Origin: Albifimbria verrucaria | Taxonomy: Eukaryota > Ascomycota > Sordariomycetes > Hypocreales > Stachybotryaceae | Length of the DNA stretch: 64,000 nt | Direction: 5' to 3' | Assembly (NCBI GenBank): GCA_020081605.1 | Contig: JAHREC010000018.1 | Coordinates: 2,542,001 to 2,606,000 of the forward strand | Part shown: piece after piece, positions 50,632 to 61,215 of the stretch | Layout of the letters: each line of letters starts with the position of its first letter | Numbering within the stretch: the stretch's first letter is position 1 | The notes under the pieces: generated by a model | The model's input: only the letters and a program-made list of their open reading frames with translations | Database searches by the model: none | What the model was told of the DNA's origin: nothing | Position numbers and translations under genes: made by a program

Positions 50632-51727
50632 ATGGCGGCGAATGGCGATGCGCCCCGTTCCGAGTCCCCAAGCGGGTCTCCGCGAACCGCATCCACGTCT
50701 TTACAGGCAGCAGCCACCATGAACGCGGGCCTCCAGCATGAGCCCCGTCGGCGTAAGGCACTACTCATCAATATCTTATGGGTTCCTATTAACTATCAAA
50801 CAGGTCTATCAAGCAGCTCCTCGAATCAGAACCGATCCTCTCCTCAAACCGGACGTCGTCGATCTACAGTCCTAATGAACCTACAACTGAACGACCCCAG
50901 CGTCCCTGCGCCCGGCGAGATGGTTCAAGAGCAATCTTCGCAACAGCGCTCGAGCCCTCAACCAGGTTCCGTGTCGCCCTTTGCAGACCCTCATCATCAT
51001 AGAGCACCCAGCCTGGGCGAGCTCCATCAGGAACTTGAAGCAGAGCAAGAGGCTCACGTCGTATGTTCTAACATGAGCACTATCCTACCTTTTAATGACT
51101 GACGCCGAGACAGAATCGGTTGCTTCAAATGATTCGTCAACAACAACTGGAGCTTCAGCGCCTTCAGGCCAGCCATGGCCATACCGGTCACGGCGCATCG
51201 GCGGATGAGTCCAGTGCAATCTCGGAGAGGTCCAGCCACGGGATTCCTCAAGCTGCTGCCTCTCATGGTCCACCCGCGTCTGGTGCCGTTGTTGGCTCTT
51301 ATCCCCGTTCGCCTGTGCTTCCTCACCCCGGAGCTCCTTTGACATGGCACGTTCCGATCTCCATCGACGCTCAAGAACCCCTAGTCGCGGTGCATCACCT
51401 CGTCTACGGGCAACATCGATTAGTGCGGAAAGCGGTGACTTGGTGCTTGGGGGTCGTGACGAGAGTGCTTTCTACCAGGCAGAGACTCAAATGTTGACCC
51501 GAGAGAATCAGATGTTACGACATCGAATCCGTGATTTAGGTATGCCTGGATTTCTTTTCTTGACTTATAGATTGATATTGACTTTCTACCTAGAAAAACA
51601 ACTTGCGGAATTCTCTGCATCTTCTACAACGGCAACAGATCCCTCCGTGCCCTCGCAACTTACTAGATCATCAACTACAGTCGACGAAGGAGTTGCGCCG
51701 CCTACAGATGGCGAGGGCAAGCTATGA
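50632..51727 (+). CDS. Coiled-coil protein of unknown function, about 310 aa, one frame break
   Basis: Exons: 50632-50752, 50804-51060, 51114-51539, 51594-51727, with standard splice sites (introns 51-54 nt; the first keeps the frame open and would be read through naively). The protein starts MAANGDAPRSESPSGSPRT, carries a Ser/Arg-rich region (RRRSTVLMNLQLNDPSVPAP), SLGELHQELEAEQEAHVNRL joining LLQMIRQQQLELQRLQ (coiled coil 1), a disordered stretch, then QAETQMLTRENQMLRHRIRD joined to LEKQLAEFS (coiled coil 2). The spacing of leucines suits a dimer. I do not recognise a named family. The frame breaks at CACCCCGG (near 51327); one extra C restores RSSFDMARSDLHRRSRTPSR. Confidence 0.75.
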
Positions 51728-52245
51728 TCAAAGCCATGGCGTGTCCTGTCCCCTGATCACCTTTACTTTTGCACATTGGCCAGAAACTAGAGACCCTGAA
51801 GTAGAATTCAGCTCTCAATTTGCTCGAGATGGTTTTGATGCTGTTAATGATTGTTATGGCGCCAGTCAGGGCTATTTGCCCATTACTAGTGTTTTGGAGG
51901 AATCTCTCACAACACATGGAGAGTCAGGGTTATTTATTTATCCTTGTATTATACGGAGCCTTGCTTTATGAGAGGGCTTGTGGCTGGCAGGGGAAATAAC
52001 CATGGTGATGGCAACTTCATGATGAGCACGACGTGGTGCAAAATTAGCACAAATCGTACTGTGCTGCGGCGGAATTCAATTAAAATTTGATTCAGTTATT
52101 ATATTTGTATCAAGATGGCATCAGAGAACTGGCCTCAAGGGCCTAAAGTTGATAGTGATCTTCAGCGCCATTGATAAGTTAGTAGTCAAGTAACGCACTA
52201 TTTTGTAACCAGCGCCTAACAGCACCCACACCTCACCTACCCGGT
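51728..52245. other. Intergenic region
   Basis: 3' region of the coiled-coil gene and promoter of the following dehydrogenase gene. No gene seen. Confidence 0.5.
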
Positions 52246-53693
52246 ATGAACTTATGCTTTCCAGCAAGACTTCGCTCCAACAAGCAGTCGAAGATGTTTG
52301 GCTCGCGGTCGGTGAGGCGCACCTCTGAGCTTCTGTGCCGGACACAGAAACTCGCCTTCAGTTCCACAGCGTCCGCGAGGGCTGATTTCACGCATGCGGT
52401 GAGTCCATTGCCTTTGGTCGATGACATCAGCTAGGAAAGAGGCGAATATGTGGTGCAATGTCGTGAACATGATGTTACCGTTGCTGCGAGGGATTGCCTA
52501 TGACCACTGCCCGTATCATACATGTCACTTTCATTCCAGCTAACAATTCCCCAGATCATTGGTGGCGGTGTTGTAGGCCTCGCCATTGCTCGGCAGCTCG
52601 CGCAGCGTGAGGGCACGTCTACCGTGCTCATTGAGCGGCATTCTGCTGTCGGTACAGAGACGAGCTCGCGCAACAGCGAGGTCATCCACGCCGGTATTTA
52701 CTATGGCGCTACAAGTCTGAAGACGCGTCTCTGTGTCCGCGGTAAGGATATGCTCTACGACCTGTGTGCGCAGCGAGGTGTTGCCCACCGCCGCACGGGC
52801 AAGTGGATTGTCGCGCAAAACGACGTTCAGCGCGAGGCATTGGAAAAGATTCACGCGTTCTGTAGAGATGAAATTGGCGTTCCTACGCGCTGGGTATCGG
52901 AGGCAGAGATAGAGAGAGATGGCGAGGAGTAAGAGCCGTAGCCGGCGCACTGGAGAGCCCGACGACGGGCATTGTGGACTCGCACGGCCTGATGCTGTCC
53001 CTGCAGGGTTTGTTAGAGGACGCTGGCGGCGTTGTGGCCCTCAACTCCTCCGTACAGAGAATCACACCCCTTGGGAATGACCTTCCTGGGAGTGCGGGCT
53101 GGGAGGTTGAGGTTCGCGATAGCTCGGCCTCGGATAACGACGCCACGTCAAGCATCACAGCTGAGACTCTCATCAACGCCGCAGGTCTTGGCGCCGTCGC
53201 CGTGCATAACATGATCGTGCCGCCTGCGCAGCACCGCGAGCTCTTCTACGCCAAGGGCAACTACTTTTCCTACGCCGCCTCCCAGCCGTCTGTGTCGCGC
53301 CTCATCTACCCGGCCCCGGAGCCTGGCGCAGGCGGCTTGGGCACGCATCTGACGCTCGACATGGCCGGCCGTCTTCGCTTCGGCCCGGATGTGGAATGGG
53401 TTGACTCACCTGACGACCTGGCAGTCAATGCTTCGCGCCTTGACCAGGCCGTTGCCGAAATCAAGAAGTACCTGCCGGGCATCGACGAGTCAAGTCTTGT
53501 CCCAGACTATGCAGGTATACGGCCGAAGCTGGCCAAGGCCGGCGCTGTGGCTACGGGTAAAGGGTTTCACGATTTCTACATTAAGAAGGAGGAGGGCTAC
53601 GAAGGATGGGTCAACCTCCTCGGCATCGAGAGCCCCGGACTCACGAGTAGTCTCGCAATCGGCGAGTTGGTTGAGGGGTTACTGTATGGTTAA
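52246..53693 (+). CDS. L-2-hydroxyglutarate dehydrogenase (FAD-dependent, mitochondrial), one frame break
   Basis: It oxidises L-2-hydroxyglutarate, a by-product of malate dehydrogenase, back to 2-oxoglutarate. Exon 1 (52246-52398) encodes an Arg/Ser-rich mitochondrial presequence; ATG 52294 ([14 protein letters not shown]) is an alternative start. The intron is 52399-52554 (156 nt, longer than usual here). Exon 2 opens with the dinucleotide fold [20 protein letters not shown] and the family block [20 protein letters not shown], then [83 protein letters not shown] and the C-terminal [20 protein letters not shown]. The frame breaks near 52928 (GAGGAGTAAGAG), where one missing base makes an apparent stop; the family sequence resumes at once ([11 protein letters not shown]). 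Confidence 0.9.
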
Positions 53694-53980
53694 TTATAAA
53701 TAGACCACAAAGATCTTCTGTCAGATAAAATTGAATCATGTTCGTAGGCTCAGCCGGATAAATATTGTACAATACAAAGAACGGTGGGAGCGAAGCGCTG
53801 GACATATATCGCCCACTCAGCGAACGAATCCCCAGGAACCCTCCCAGCTGGCATTAGTCGTGTCAAACATCATGCAAACAATCATTTTTTGGTATGCATC
53901 TCCAATTCCAAGCAACCTGGTCAAATCCCTTGAACGCCTCCCAGCCCAAAGCAGTCACCCACTTGCTGTAGCAGATGGCT

Positions 53981-56147
53981 CAGCGCATTGAGAAGCCAGA
54001 GTAGAGCCTCCGGCTGTAGGTGTTGATGTGAAATTCGTAGATGCCGTTCTGTGCTCCAACAAATCTGTGCAATAGTCAGCGGCGATCAACTAGAACAATA
54101 AAAGACAAAACCTACATAGTGTGTCCATCTTCGCTCCATGCTAGACCGGCTGTGTTATCGGGTGATGGAGGAACCTCGAAAACCCCATGATCTGGTGCGA
54201 GTGTTCCTCGAATGGCGCTCTCTTCCCACCTGTTCACAACCTGGTTGACAAGCGGCACGAGAAGTGACGTATCGTCGTGGTCTCCATCAGCATTCCCTCT
54301 TTCTCTTGCCTGCAGAATCTCTACCACATTCAGATAAGAAGTGTCCTGCCTCTCCCGCTGATCTCGCATGGCTGCAACGGTCTCACCGATTCGTTCCATC
54401 CAGCGCTGCTCTGGTCTTCGGGCCGCTGGGCCACGTTCGCTAGCATCACGGAGTAGCTGGCGAGCGTTACGGACCCGCTCCTGAGTGCGTTCCCGCTGAT
54501 CACGATAATTGCCCAGAAGTTCACCCATACCACGACTAACGCTACTACTGCGCTGCCGCGTACGTGCAGGGTCTGTCTCAGTGGAAGCAGGTCGCAAGTT
54601 AGCAACGTACGACCAGGGTGACTCGCTGTCTCGGTTGGAATCATCGCCTCCGCCTCGTTGAGTCGCACGCTCGCGTCGGCGCCGGTCGCCTTGGATGGCT
54701 TCTAGCACAAGAGTCTCGTTCGCCGTAAGGGGATGGTTGAGGAGATCAACGCCAGGCGTATCGTCTCGCCTCGGACTGTCCGCACTGCCACTTCCTACCG
54801 GCGGCGTGCTTTCCTCCAGTTACGGCTCTCGAGCAATCGGGGTCAATAGTGTTCCGATCCAGGATGTTTATATGCTCAAAATCGCTTTCAACATTAATGT
54901 CCACGATTTGACGAACAATGAAATTAGTCCTCATATCGACAAACCCAATATGTCCGCGATCCTCAGTCCATGCGAGGATATCAAGCGGAGCGGGTGAGAA
55001 GGACATATCCCGAATCGCGCCTGGGCCACTTTCTGGACGAGAAGACTTGAAGGTCGTAAGGAGGGGTCTACTGACACGTCGGTGAGGGCAGTGGCGTCAA
55101 AGATGGAAATGGTGCCGTGCTGGGTTCCAACGGCGAGGTAGGCACCGGAAGTAGAGAAACACGCGGCAAAGCTTCCACGACTGTCAGACCTATCGTCCTT
55201 TCTCTGACTTTTCAAAAGCAACCTCTGTCTTTGGACCCAATGGTACTCTGTCTTGTCTCGTGCCCGTGAAGGCGACAGCGTGGGCTTCTCTACGCGCTCG
55301 TGGACATATAAGAAAGGATCGTCGAGTATGGCAATCAAGAGTCGGCCATCAGGAGATATGATGGCACGATTCACAAAATCAGGGTATCTTATGACATCAA
55401 GACAATCGGCTTCTTCACCGCGGTTGAAATCCTGAAGACTGACGAGCGTAACGGTACGGTCATTGTTGGCCAGCACAGCGACGGGTTCGGTATACGAGGT
55501 AGGGCTGGCATCCATAGCAGGTGGAAACCAGAGTGTGATGCAGTTCACCCGATCCTTGGCCAGCTTCATGCTCTTGGCCACTAAGCTCTTGTTTGATCTG
55601 CGGGCTTGTAGGAGAAACGACAGTACAGAGCTTTCGGGTGGCGTATCGGTAGTAAGCGGCAGCCGAGCGTCAGGGTCCAGGGCTTGAGAAAGCGACTGGT
55701 CGCCGTTGTCGCCGCCATCGTCTAACTGGATGGCAACGAATTCGCCCGTCTCGCTTCCGCAACAAAGCCAGCCATTTCTGGCAACCAAGCAGCGAGGCGC
55801 AAAAGTGAGTAGCTTTATGGTTTCGCATTCGTGGGTCGTGGTGTTAAGGCGCTGTACGTGGTTGCAGCCATGGCCACCAGGAAAGTAGACAATATTTGTT
55901 TTCTCTGCGCTGAGCAACGACCGCAGCTGCCAATGCCTAGACGAAGATAATCAGGATGGGAAAAGGCGACCAACAATTCTAGTTATAGAAACGTACTGCG
56001 AGCGAACGGGAATGCGATAATGCCTACGAGGGCTCGAAAGGACGATGGACTCGGTGCGTGGGTTCCTATAGTACAGTGAGTCAACATGTGGCGATTTCCC
56101 AGCGACAGAAGTGATATGACGAACAGGCTCTCGTCCTTGACGGCCAT
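53981..56147 (-). CDS. DUF2415 WD-repeat protein, frame breaks
   Basis: A fungal beta-propeller protein of unknown function. The start is proposed at ATG 56147 (MAVKDESL, then an intron of about 60 nt to NPRTESIVLSSPRRHYRIPV); the N-terminal splice is uncertain. After an intron at about 55995-55940 it reads SQHWQLRSLLSAEKTNIVYF, CLVARNGWLCCGSETGEF, the propeller strands, and the DUF2415 block: RDMSFSPAPLDILAWTEDRG, GFVDMRTNFIVRQIVDIN, FEHINILDRNTIDPD. A charged disordered segment follows (LEAIQGDRRRRERATQR), and the last exon after intron 54115-54065 gives FVGAQNGIYEFHINTYSRRL to TGA at 53981. The frame breaks near 55080 and 54830. The C-terminal exon is easily missed, because the unspliced frame stops at 54112. 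Confidence 0.8.
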
Positions 56148-57612
56148 AGTCGAATATCTCGGTTGGCGACGCCAAAGAGGGGTCTCTAGGTGTTGTTTCG
56201 ACCGGGCCGCCGGTTGCAGTTGAGGACAGCGCGCGCGCTCCTGACCCCGAAGCAGTCGCAAGCCAAGGATGGGGAGCGGGTCAGACGTGAGTTAGGCCGA
56301 GGGCTCTTGAAGGCGCGGAGGGCATGCGAGGGCCGTCGGTGATGGATTCCTCGCCTGCAGCAATGGATAGATGAGCCAGGGCGATGTTCAGGATCAATGA
56401 ACGAGCAGCGTGGCGCCTGTACGGGCTCTAGCGAATGACGTCTTTTGGTATTTGATTAGTGGGGATCTATCGTGAATGAGTGGAGGGGAGGTTTTGATTT
56501 AGCGGGTAAATCCCATGGAGACTAGTAGTCGAGAAAGCAAGCTCCAGTATCGAAAAATCACCACCCTGCTTACACATGTTCTGTGCTGCCTCGACTTCTG
56601 TGGCCCCTGAGGTACCTTATTTGCCTTCCGTTGCAGGAACAGGCAGAGTGTACGAGGCAGGTGGTACTTGCTTTGCTCAATAATGGACACATCTACAGAG
56701 GCCCGTCACTAACAAACCAAACAAACGGGCAAAGTCACGATTGTGCAGCACTCTGGCAGAAGTTTAGCGCGTGTCCCGTGCAGGACTGGCTCTACGTAAT
56801 TGTTTGGTCGCTCGCGAGGTGAAGCAACGCTCGGCATTCAGCTGCAAGAGGCCCGTAATTAAGCCCCAGTGTCTAACTTGTTACAAGCGTCTCCTTTCTC
56901 CAGAGCCGGCGGACGGAGCTACCTAGCACCTCGCGAGTTCCACATATGCGCATTGTTAGTGGTCCGTTACCCATGGCGATATGCAAAATGTTTGGAGGGC
57001 GCTCTACAGAGTACATGCCATGCATTTCCGGCCGGCCGCTTCAGCATCCAGGAAGTACCTCCCTGGAGCTAGGTACAAGGGGCTCAGGACTAGTAGGTGC
57101 GGAGCTCGCTGCCCGATGTTGAAGGCTGTCGGAAAACATGGTCTCATAGCTAGGTAAGGCGAACATAATTGCTCCTCGTGACGAGCCAATCGTTTGGTCA
57201 AACAAGGGCGCGCGACGTCGCGACTGGAGAAATTTCTTCGTATCTCCGAAATCGTGACATGCGCAGGGTTCGCCTCCGTCTTCCATGTCTCGCCGAGCGC
57301 GCAGCAGAGCTCCCCTGTCTAGATCATCATCGACAACGCTTTGAGGTCACGTGCTAACACGTTACCGAGGACTAACTGTTATTCCGGCGCTAAACAGCTT
57401 CCCGGGTGGGGACCTGGCCAAAATTGCCTGCTTCCTTCGGCTTCCATGAATGGCCCAGTCATTTCTGGGGCCAAAAAAATTCGCTTCCTCTCCTTCATCA
57501 TCCGCCTCCATCACCCTTATAAGGCTCACTCTCTCCTTTCACCCTCCTTCTCACGACTTGCCTCCTCGTCCCTTCTTTTCTTTACCCTGTATACCCTGTC
57601 TTTTAATTCAAG
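56148..57612 (+). promoter_or_regulatory. Shared divergent promoter region of the DUF2415 and SSC1 genes
   Basis: No gene seen in about 1.46 kb. Near SSC1 there is a perfect inverted heat-shock half-site pair AGAAATTTCT at 57228-57237 (nGAAnnTTCn), followed in phase by TTC and, 10 nt on, GAA. A CCAAT box lies at 57186-57190, TTATAA at 57517-57522 about 90 bp before the ATG, and a C/T-rich leader just before the start. This fits Hsf1-driven expression of a mitochondrial Hsp70, but a 10-bp match can occur by chance. Confidence 0.4.
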
Positions 57613-59772
57613 ATGCTGTCTTCGCGCATTGCCCGCGCTGTAAGTTACCCATCGCGCATTCGCCTTGTTCCGGCGTGTTGCTAACCCTTCCTCAACAGCT
57701 TCCCAGAGCTTCTCCCATCGCTGCTCGCTCAGCTGCCTTCGCCAAGGCCCCTTTGGCGTCCAGGTTCGCTCGCTATGAGTCGACCGCAGCTGGTGAGCAG
57801 AAGGTCACTGGCTCCGTGATCGGTATCGATCTGGGAACCACCAACTCCGCCGTCGCCATCATGGAGGGCAAGGTGCCTCGCATCATTGAGAACTCCGAGG
57901 GTAAGTTTTTTTCCACCTCATCAATGCCATACAAAAAGGACCTCAACTAACTCAATCAACCCAGGTGCCCGTACTACCCCTTCAGTCGTTGCTTTCGCCG
58001 AGGATGGTGAGCGTCTGGTCGGTGTTGCCGCCAAGCGTCAGGCCGTCGTCAACCCAGAGAACACCCTCTTCGCCACCAAGCGATTAATAGGCCGAAAGTT
58101 CAGCGATGCCGAGGTCCAGCGTGATATCAAGGAGGTCCCTTACAAGATCGTCCAGCACACCAACGGTGATGCTTGGGTCTCTGCTCGTGGCCAGAACTAC
58201 TCTCCCTCCCAGATCGGTGGCTTCGTCCTCAACAAGATGAAGGAGACTGCTGAGGCTTACCTGTCCAAGCCTGTCAAGAACGCCGTCGTCACTGTCCCCG
58301 CCTACTTCAACGATGCTCAGCGTCAGAGCACCAAGGATGCTGGTCAGATTGCCGGCCTGAACGTCCTGCGTGTCGTCAACGAGCCCACTGCCGCTGCCCT
58401 GGCTTACGGCCTCGAGAAGGAGGCTGACCGTGTCGTTGCTGTCTACGATCTTGGTGGTGGTACTTTCGATATCTCTGTCCTTGAGATCCAGAACGGTGTC
58501 TTCGAGGTCAAGTCCACCAACGGTGACACCCACCTGGGTGGTGAGGATTTCGACATCCACCTGGTCCGCCACATCGTTGGTGACTTCAAGAAGACCTCCG
58601 GCATTGACCTGTCTGGTGACCGCATGGCTATCCAGCGTATCCGTGAGGCTGCTGAGAAGGCCAAGATTGAGCTGTCTTCTTCTCTCCAGACTGACATCAA
58701 CCTGCCTTTCATCACTGCCGACTCTTCCGGCCCTAAGCACATCAACCTGAAGCTCACTCGTGCTCAGCTCGAGAAGATGGTTGACCCTCTCATCAGCCGC
58801 ACTATCGACCCCGTCCGCAAGGCTCTCAAGGACGCTAACCTGTCTGCCAAGGAGATCCAGGAGGTTATCCTCGTTGGTGGTATGACTCGTATGCCCAAGG
58901 TCGCTGAGTCCGTCAAGAGCATCTTCGGTCGTGACCCCGCTAAGTCTGTCAACCCTGATGAGGCTGTTGCCATCGGTGCCGCTATTCAGGGTGCTGTCCT
59001 GTCTGGTGAGGTCAAGGATCTTCTGCTCCTTGATGTTACCCCTCTGTCTCTGGGTATCGAGACCCTGGGTGGTGTCTTCACCCGTCTGATCAACCGTAAC
59101 ACCACCATCCCCACCAAGAAGTCCCAGGTCTTCTCCACTGCTGCCGACTTCCAGACTGCTGTCGAGATCAAGGTCTACCAGGGTGAGCGTGAGCTTGTCA
59201 AGGACAACAAGCTCCTGGGCAACTTCCAGCTGGTCGGCATTCCTCCTGCCCACCGTGGTGTTCCTCAGGTTGAGGTCACCTTCGACATTGACGCCGACTC
59301 TATTGTCCACGTCCATGCCAAGGACAAGTCCACCAACAAGGACCAGTCCATCACCATTGCTTCCGGATCCGGTCTTTCTGACAACGAGATCCAGCAGATG
59401 GTTGAGGACTCTGAGAAGTACGCTGAGGCTGACAAGGAGCGCAAGGCTGCCATCGAGGCTGCCAACCGTGCCGACAGTGTTCTCAACGATACCGAGCGTG
59501 CCCTGAACGAGCACGCCGAGAAGCTCGACAAGACTGAGGCTGAGACCATCAAGGAGAAGATTTCCACTCTCCGTGAGTTCGTTGCCAAGAACCAGTCTGG
59601 TGAGGGCAGCGCCACCGCCGCTGAGATCAAGGAGAAGACCGATGAGCTCCAGACTGCCAGCTTGAACCTCTTCGACAAGATGCACAAGGCCCGCTCTGAG
59701 AACAGCAACTCTGAGCAGTCCTCCGGCGAGCAGACCTCCGAGGGCGAGAAGAAGGATGAGACCAAGCCTTAA
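57613..59772 (+). CDS. SSC1: Mitochondrial Hsp70 (SSC1), 678 aa
   Basis: Matrix chaperone: ATPase motor of the TIM23 import machinery and folding factor with Mdj1/Mge1. Exons 57613-57639, 57699-57900 and 57965-59772, no frame break. A 38-residue presequence ([20 protein letters not shown], rich in Arg/Ala/Ser) precedes the nucleotide-binding domain: [83 protein letters not shown]. The interdomain linker [20 protein letters not shown] leads to the substrate domain and the helical lid, ending in an acidic/lysine tail. Codon use is strongly biased to C-ending and GAG/AAG codons, as expected for a highly expressed gene. That bias also creates a 591-codon open frame on the other strand, which I reject as a gene. 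Confidence 0.97.
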
Positions 59773-60417
59773 AGTGGTTTCGTCTTTCCCCATGTCTAGA
59801 TGACATTGTTCCAATATTTGTGAAGCGCGAGGTGTGGCATAGACCCCTTTCCTCTTCATTCTGTATCTACCATTGTACTTCTATCGCACCTTAGCTGTTT
59901 CGGATCTTTACTATTTTATTGTACCAATGACCTTAATACCATGGTTGGCGGAACAGGCGTTGGAGCATCAAAACCCCTCAAGACACAGACGTCTTCGGTT
60001 GTTTTTAAAATGGAATGATGGGATGGTCAAGTCAGGGGCGAAAGGTTTTGGAGGAGCATGTATAAAAGATTTATTGATAGTCTAAACAAAGAAACGCCTC
60101 CCCTCCAATATTTTCTTTCCATCATTAATCAAACTAGTTCCCATTACTGTATTGTACACTTCTCGGACGCTGTGTTGCTGTTAAAAATTAATATTCTGGC
60201 TACTCTCTAGGCGGCTGCCGCTGTCGATCCGAGGTTATCGATCCGAAGCCTTGCCGAGGATGAAACCGGGCTTCAGGGCATGCTTATTTAATGGATTCCG
60301 CTCCAGAGACCTGTCGTAGGCGGCGCATGCGTAGCGGGCTGTCTGGCGGTCCCATCAAGCTCAACCGCTGGTGAAGCAGCCTGATCCCGTTCGGCGAAGA
60401 CAGGCAGCTATGACCCG
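59773..60417. other. Convergent 3' intergenic region
   Basis: 3' UTRs of SSC1 and of the leftward small membrane protein gene. AT-rich stretches near 59870-59930 and 60050-60200 may carry polyadenylation signals. No gene seen. Confidence 0.5.
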
Positions 60418-60807
60418 TTAGTGAAGGGTCATAAGTTGCAGGACCAGTGGCACGCACGTCGTCGCGATAGGAGTAATAGTCTGGTAGGGAAGGGTCGCCC
60501 GACTCGGAGAGGAGTGTCTTGGACTCATCCTTGTGGGCCTCGGTCTCCGGGAAACGGCCGCGGGGCTACCGCCGAAGTAGCGGCTGAACAGGCGGGTGAC
60601 TCGGCGCTGGATACCGAGGGCGAGATAGAGGACGACGGCGAGGACGCTGATGAGGACGGTGAGGATGGTGAGGTTGGTGAAGAAGCGCACGAGGAAGAGC
60701 TTCGTCCAGATGGTGAGCTCCGCGAAGCCTTCCTCGGTCCACGGCAGCAAGGGGTGTCGGGCAACAGGATGTACTCGCCGCTCGGGAGGATTTCTGGGAG
60801 GAGCCAT
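60418..60807 (-). CDS. Small membrane protein, about 129 aa
   Basis: From ATG 60807 (MAPPRNPPERR) the frame is open to 60418. The clear part is LLPWTEEGFAELTIWTKLFL followed by VRFFTNLTILTVLISVLAVV and LYLALGIQRRVTRLFSRYFG: one long or two short hydrophobic helices flanked by basic residues. The first 25 codons read better in the neighbouring frame (EILPSGEYILLPDTP before LLPWTEE). The sequence after RYFGG also looks frame-shifted, so the real termini may differ. I do not recognise a family. Such proteins are often organelle-membrane proteins, but location is a guess. Confidence 0.6.
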   Translation of the reverse strand: MAPPRNPPERRVHPVARHPLLPWTEEGFAELTIWTKLFLVRFFTNLTILTVLISVLAVVLYLALGIQRRVTRLFSRYFGGSPAAVSRRPRPTRMSPRHSSPSRATLPYQTITPIATTCVPLVLQLMTLH

Positions 60808-61215
60808 CTTGTATGCCTTTTGTTCTGGTTGCGGGTGGTTTGCGGGTGGTGTGCGGAGGTTCTGTGGTAGTCTGGATCGCGGTAGATGTAGTGAAGATGT
60901 GATGTCTGGATGGGATGAGCAATTGTTAATCTCGTGGAAGTCATGGTTCTTTTTAAAGATGTGATGGAGGATGACCTCCATCAATGGGATGCCCATTTAC
61001 GCGCTCCTGTACCATTCCAGAGAGAGCGTGTCAGGAACGGAAGCATGGCGGAATATTGGAGGGCGCCTCTGTGAACGTGAGACATGGGGTTCGGATACCT
61101 TGGTAACGAACAAAGGCATAGTGCAACAATCTAACGTCAAGCATGGAGAAATCGCTGCAGGGAGACGGCGCCGCGAGTGTATGACAATGGAAGGCAAAGT
61201 AGGTATGTATTGTCT
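60808..61215. other. Short intergenic region
   Basis: Promoter of the leftward small membrane protein gene and 3' UTR of SRP68. No gene seen. Confidence 0.5.

Noticed and set aside
52918..52933. A real stop codon separating two genes in L2HGDH
   Set aside because: The two halves are consecutive parts of one well-known enzyme with no gap, so a one-base break explains it better than two genes.
58084..59859. A 591-codon open frame antisense to SSC1
   Set aside because: It mirrors the Hsp70 frame and consists of repetitive Leu/Val/Gly/Asp-rich sequence caused by extreme codon bias on the coding strand. Antisense ORFs of this kind on hsp70 genes are a known artefact.
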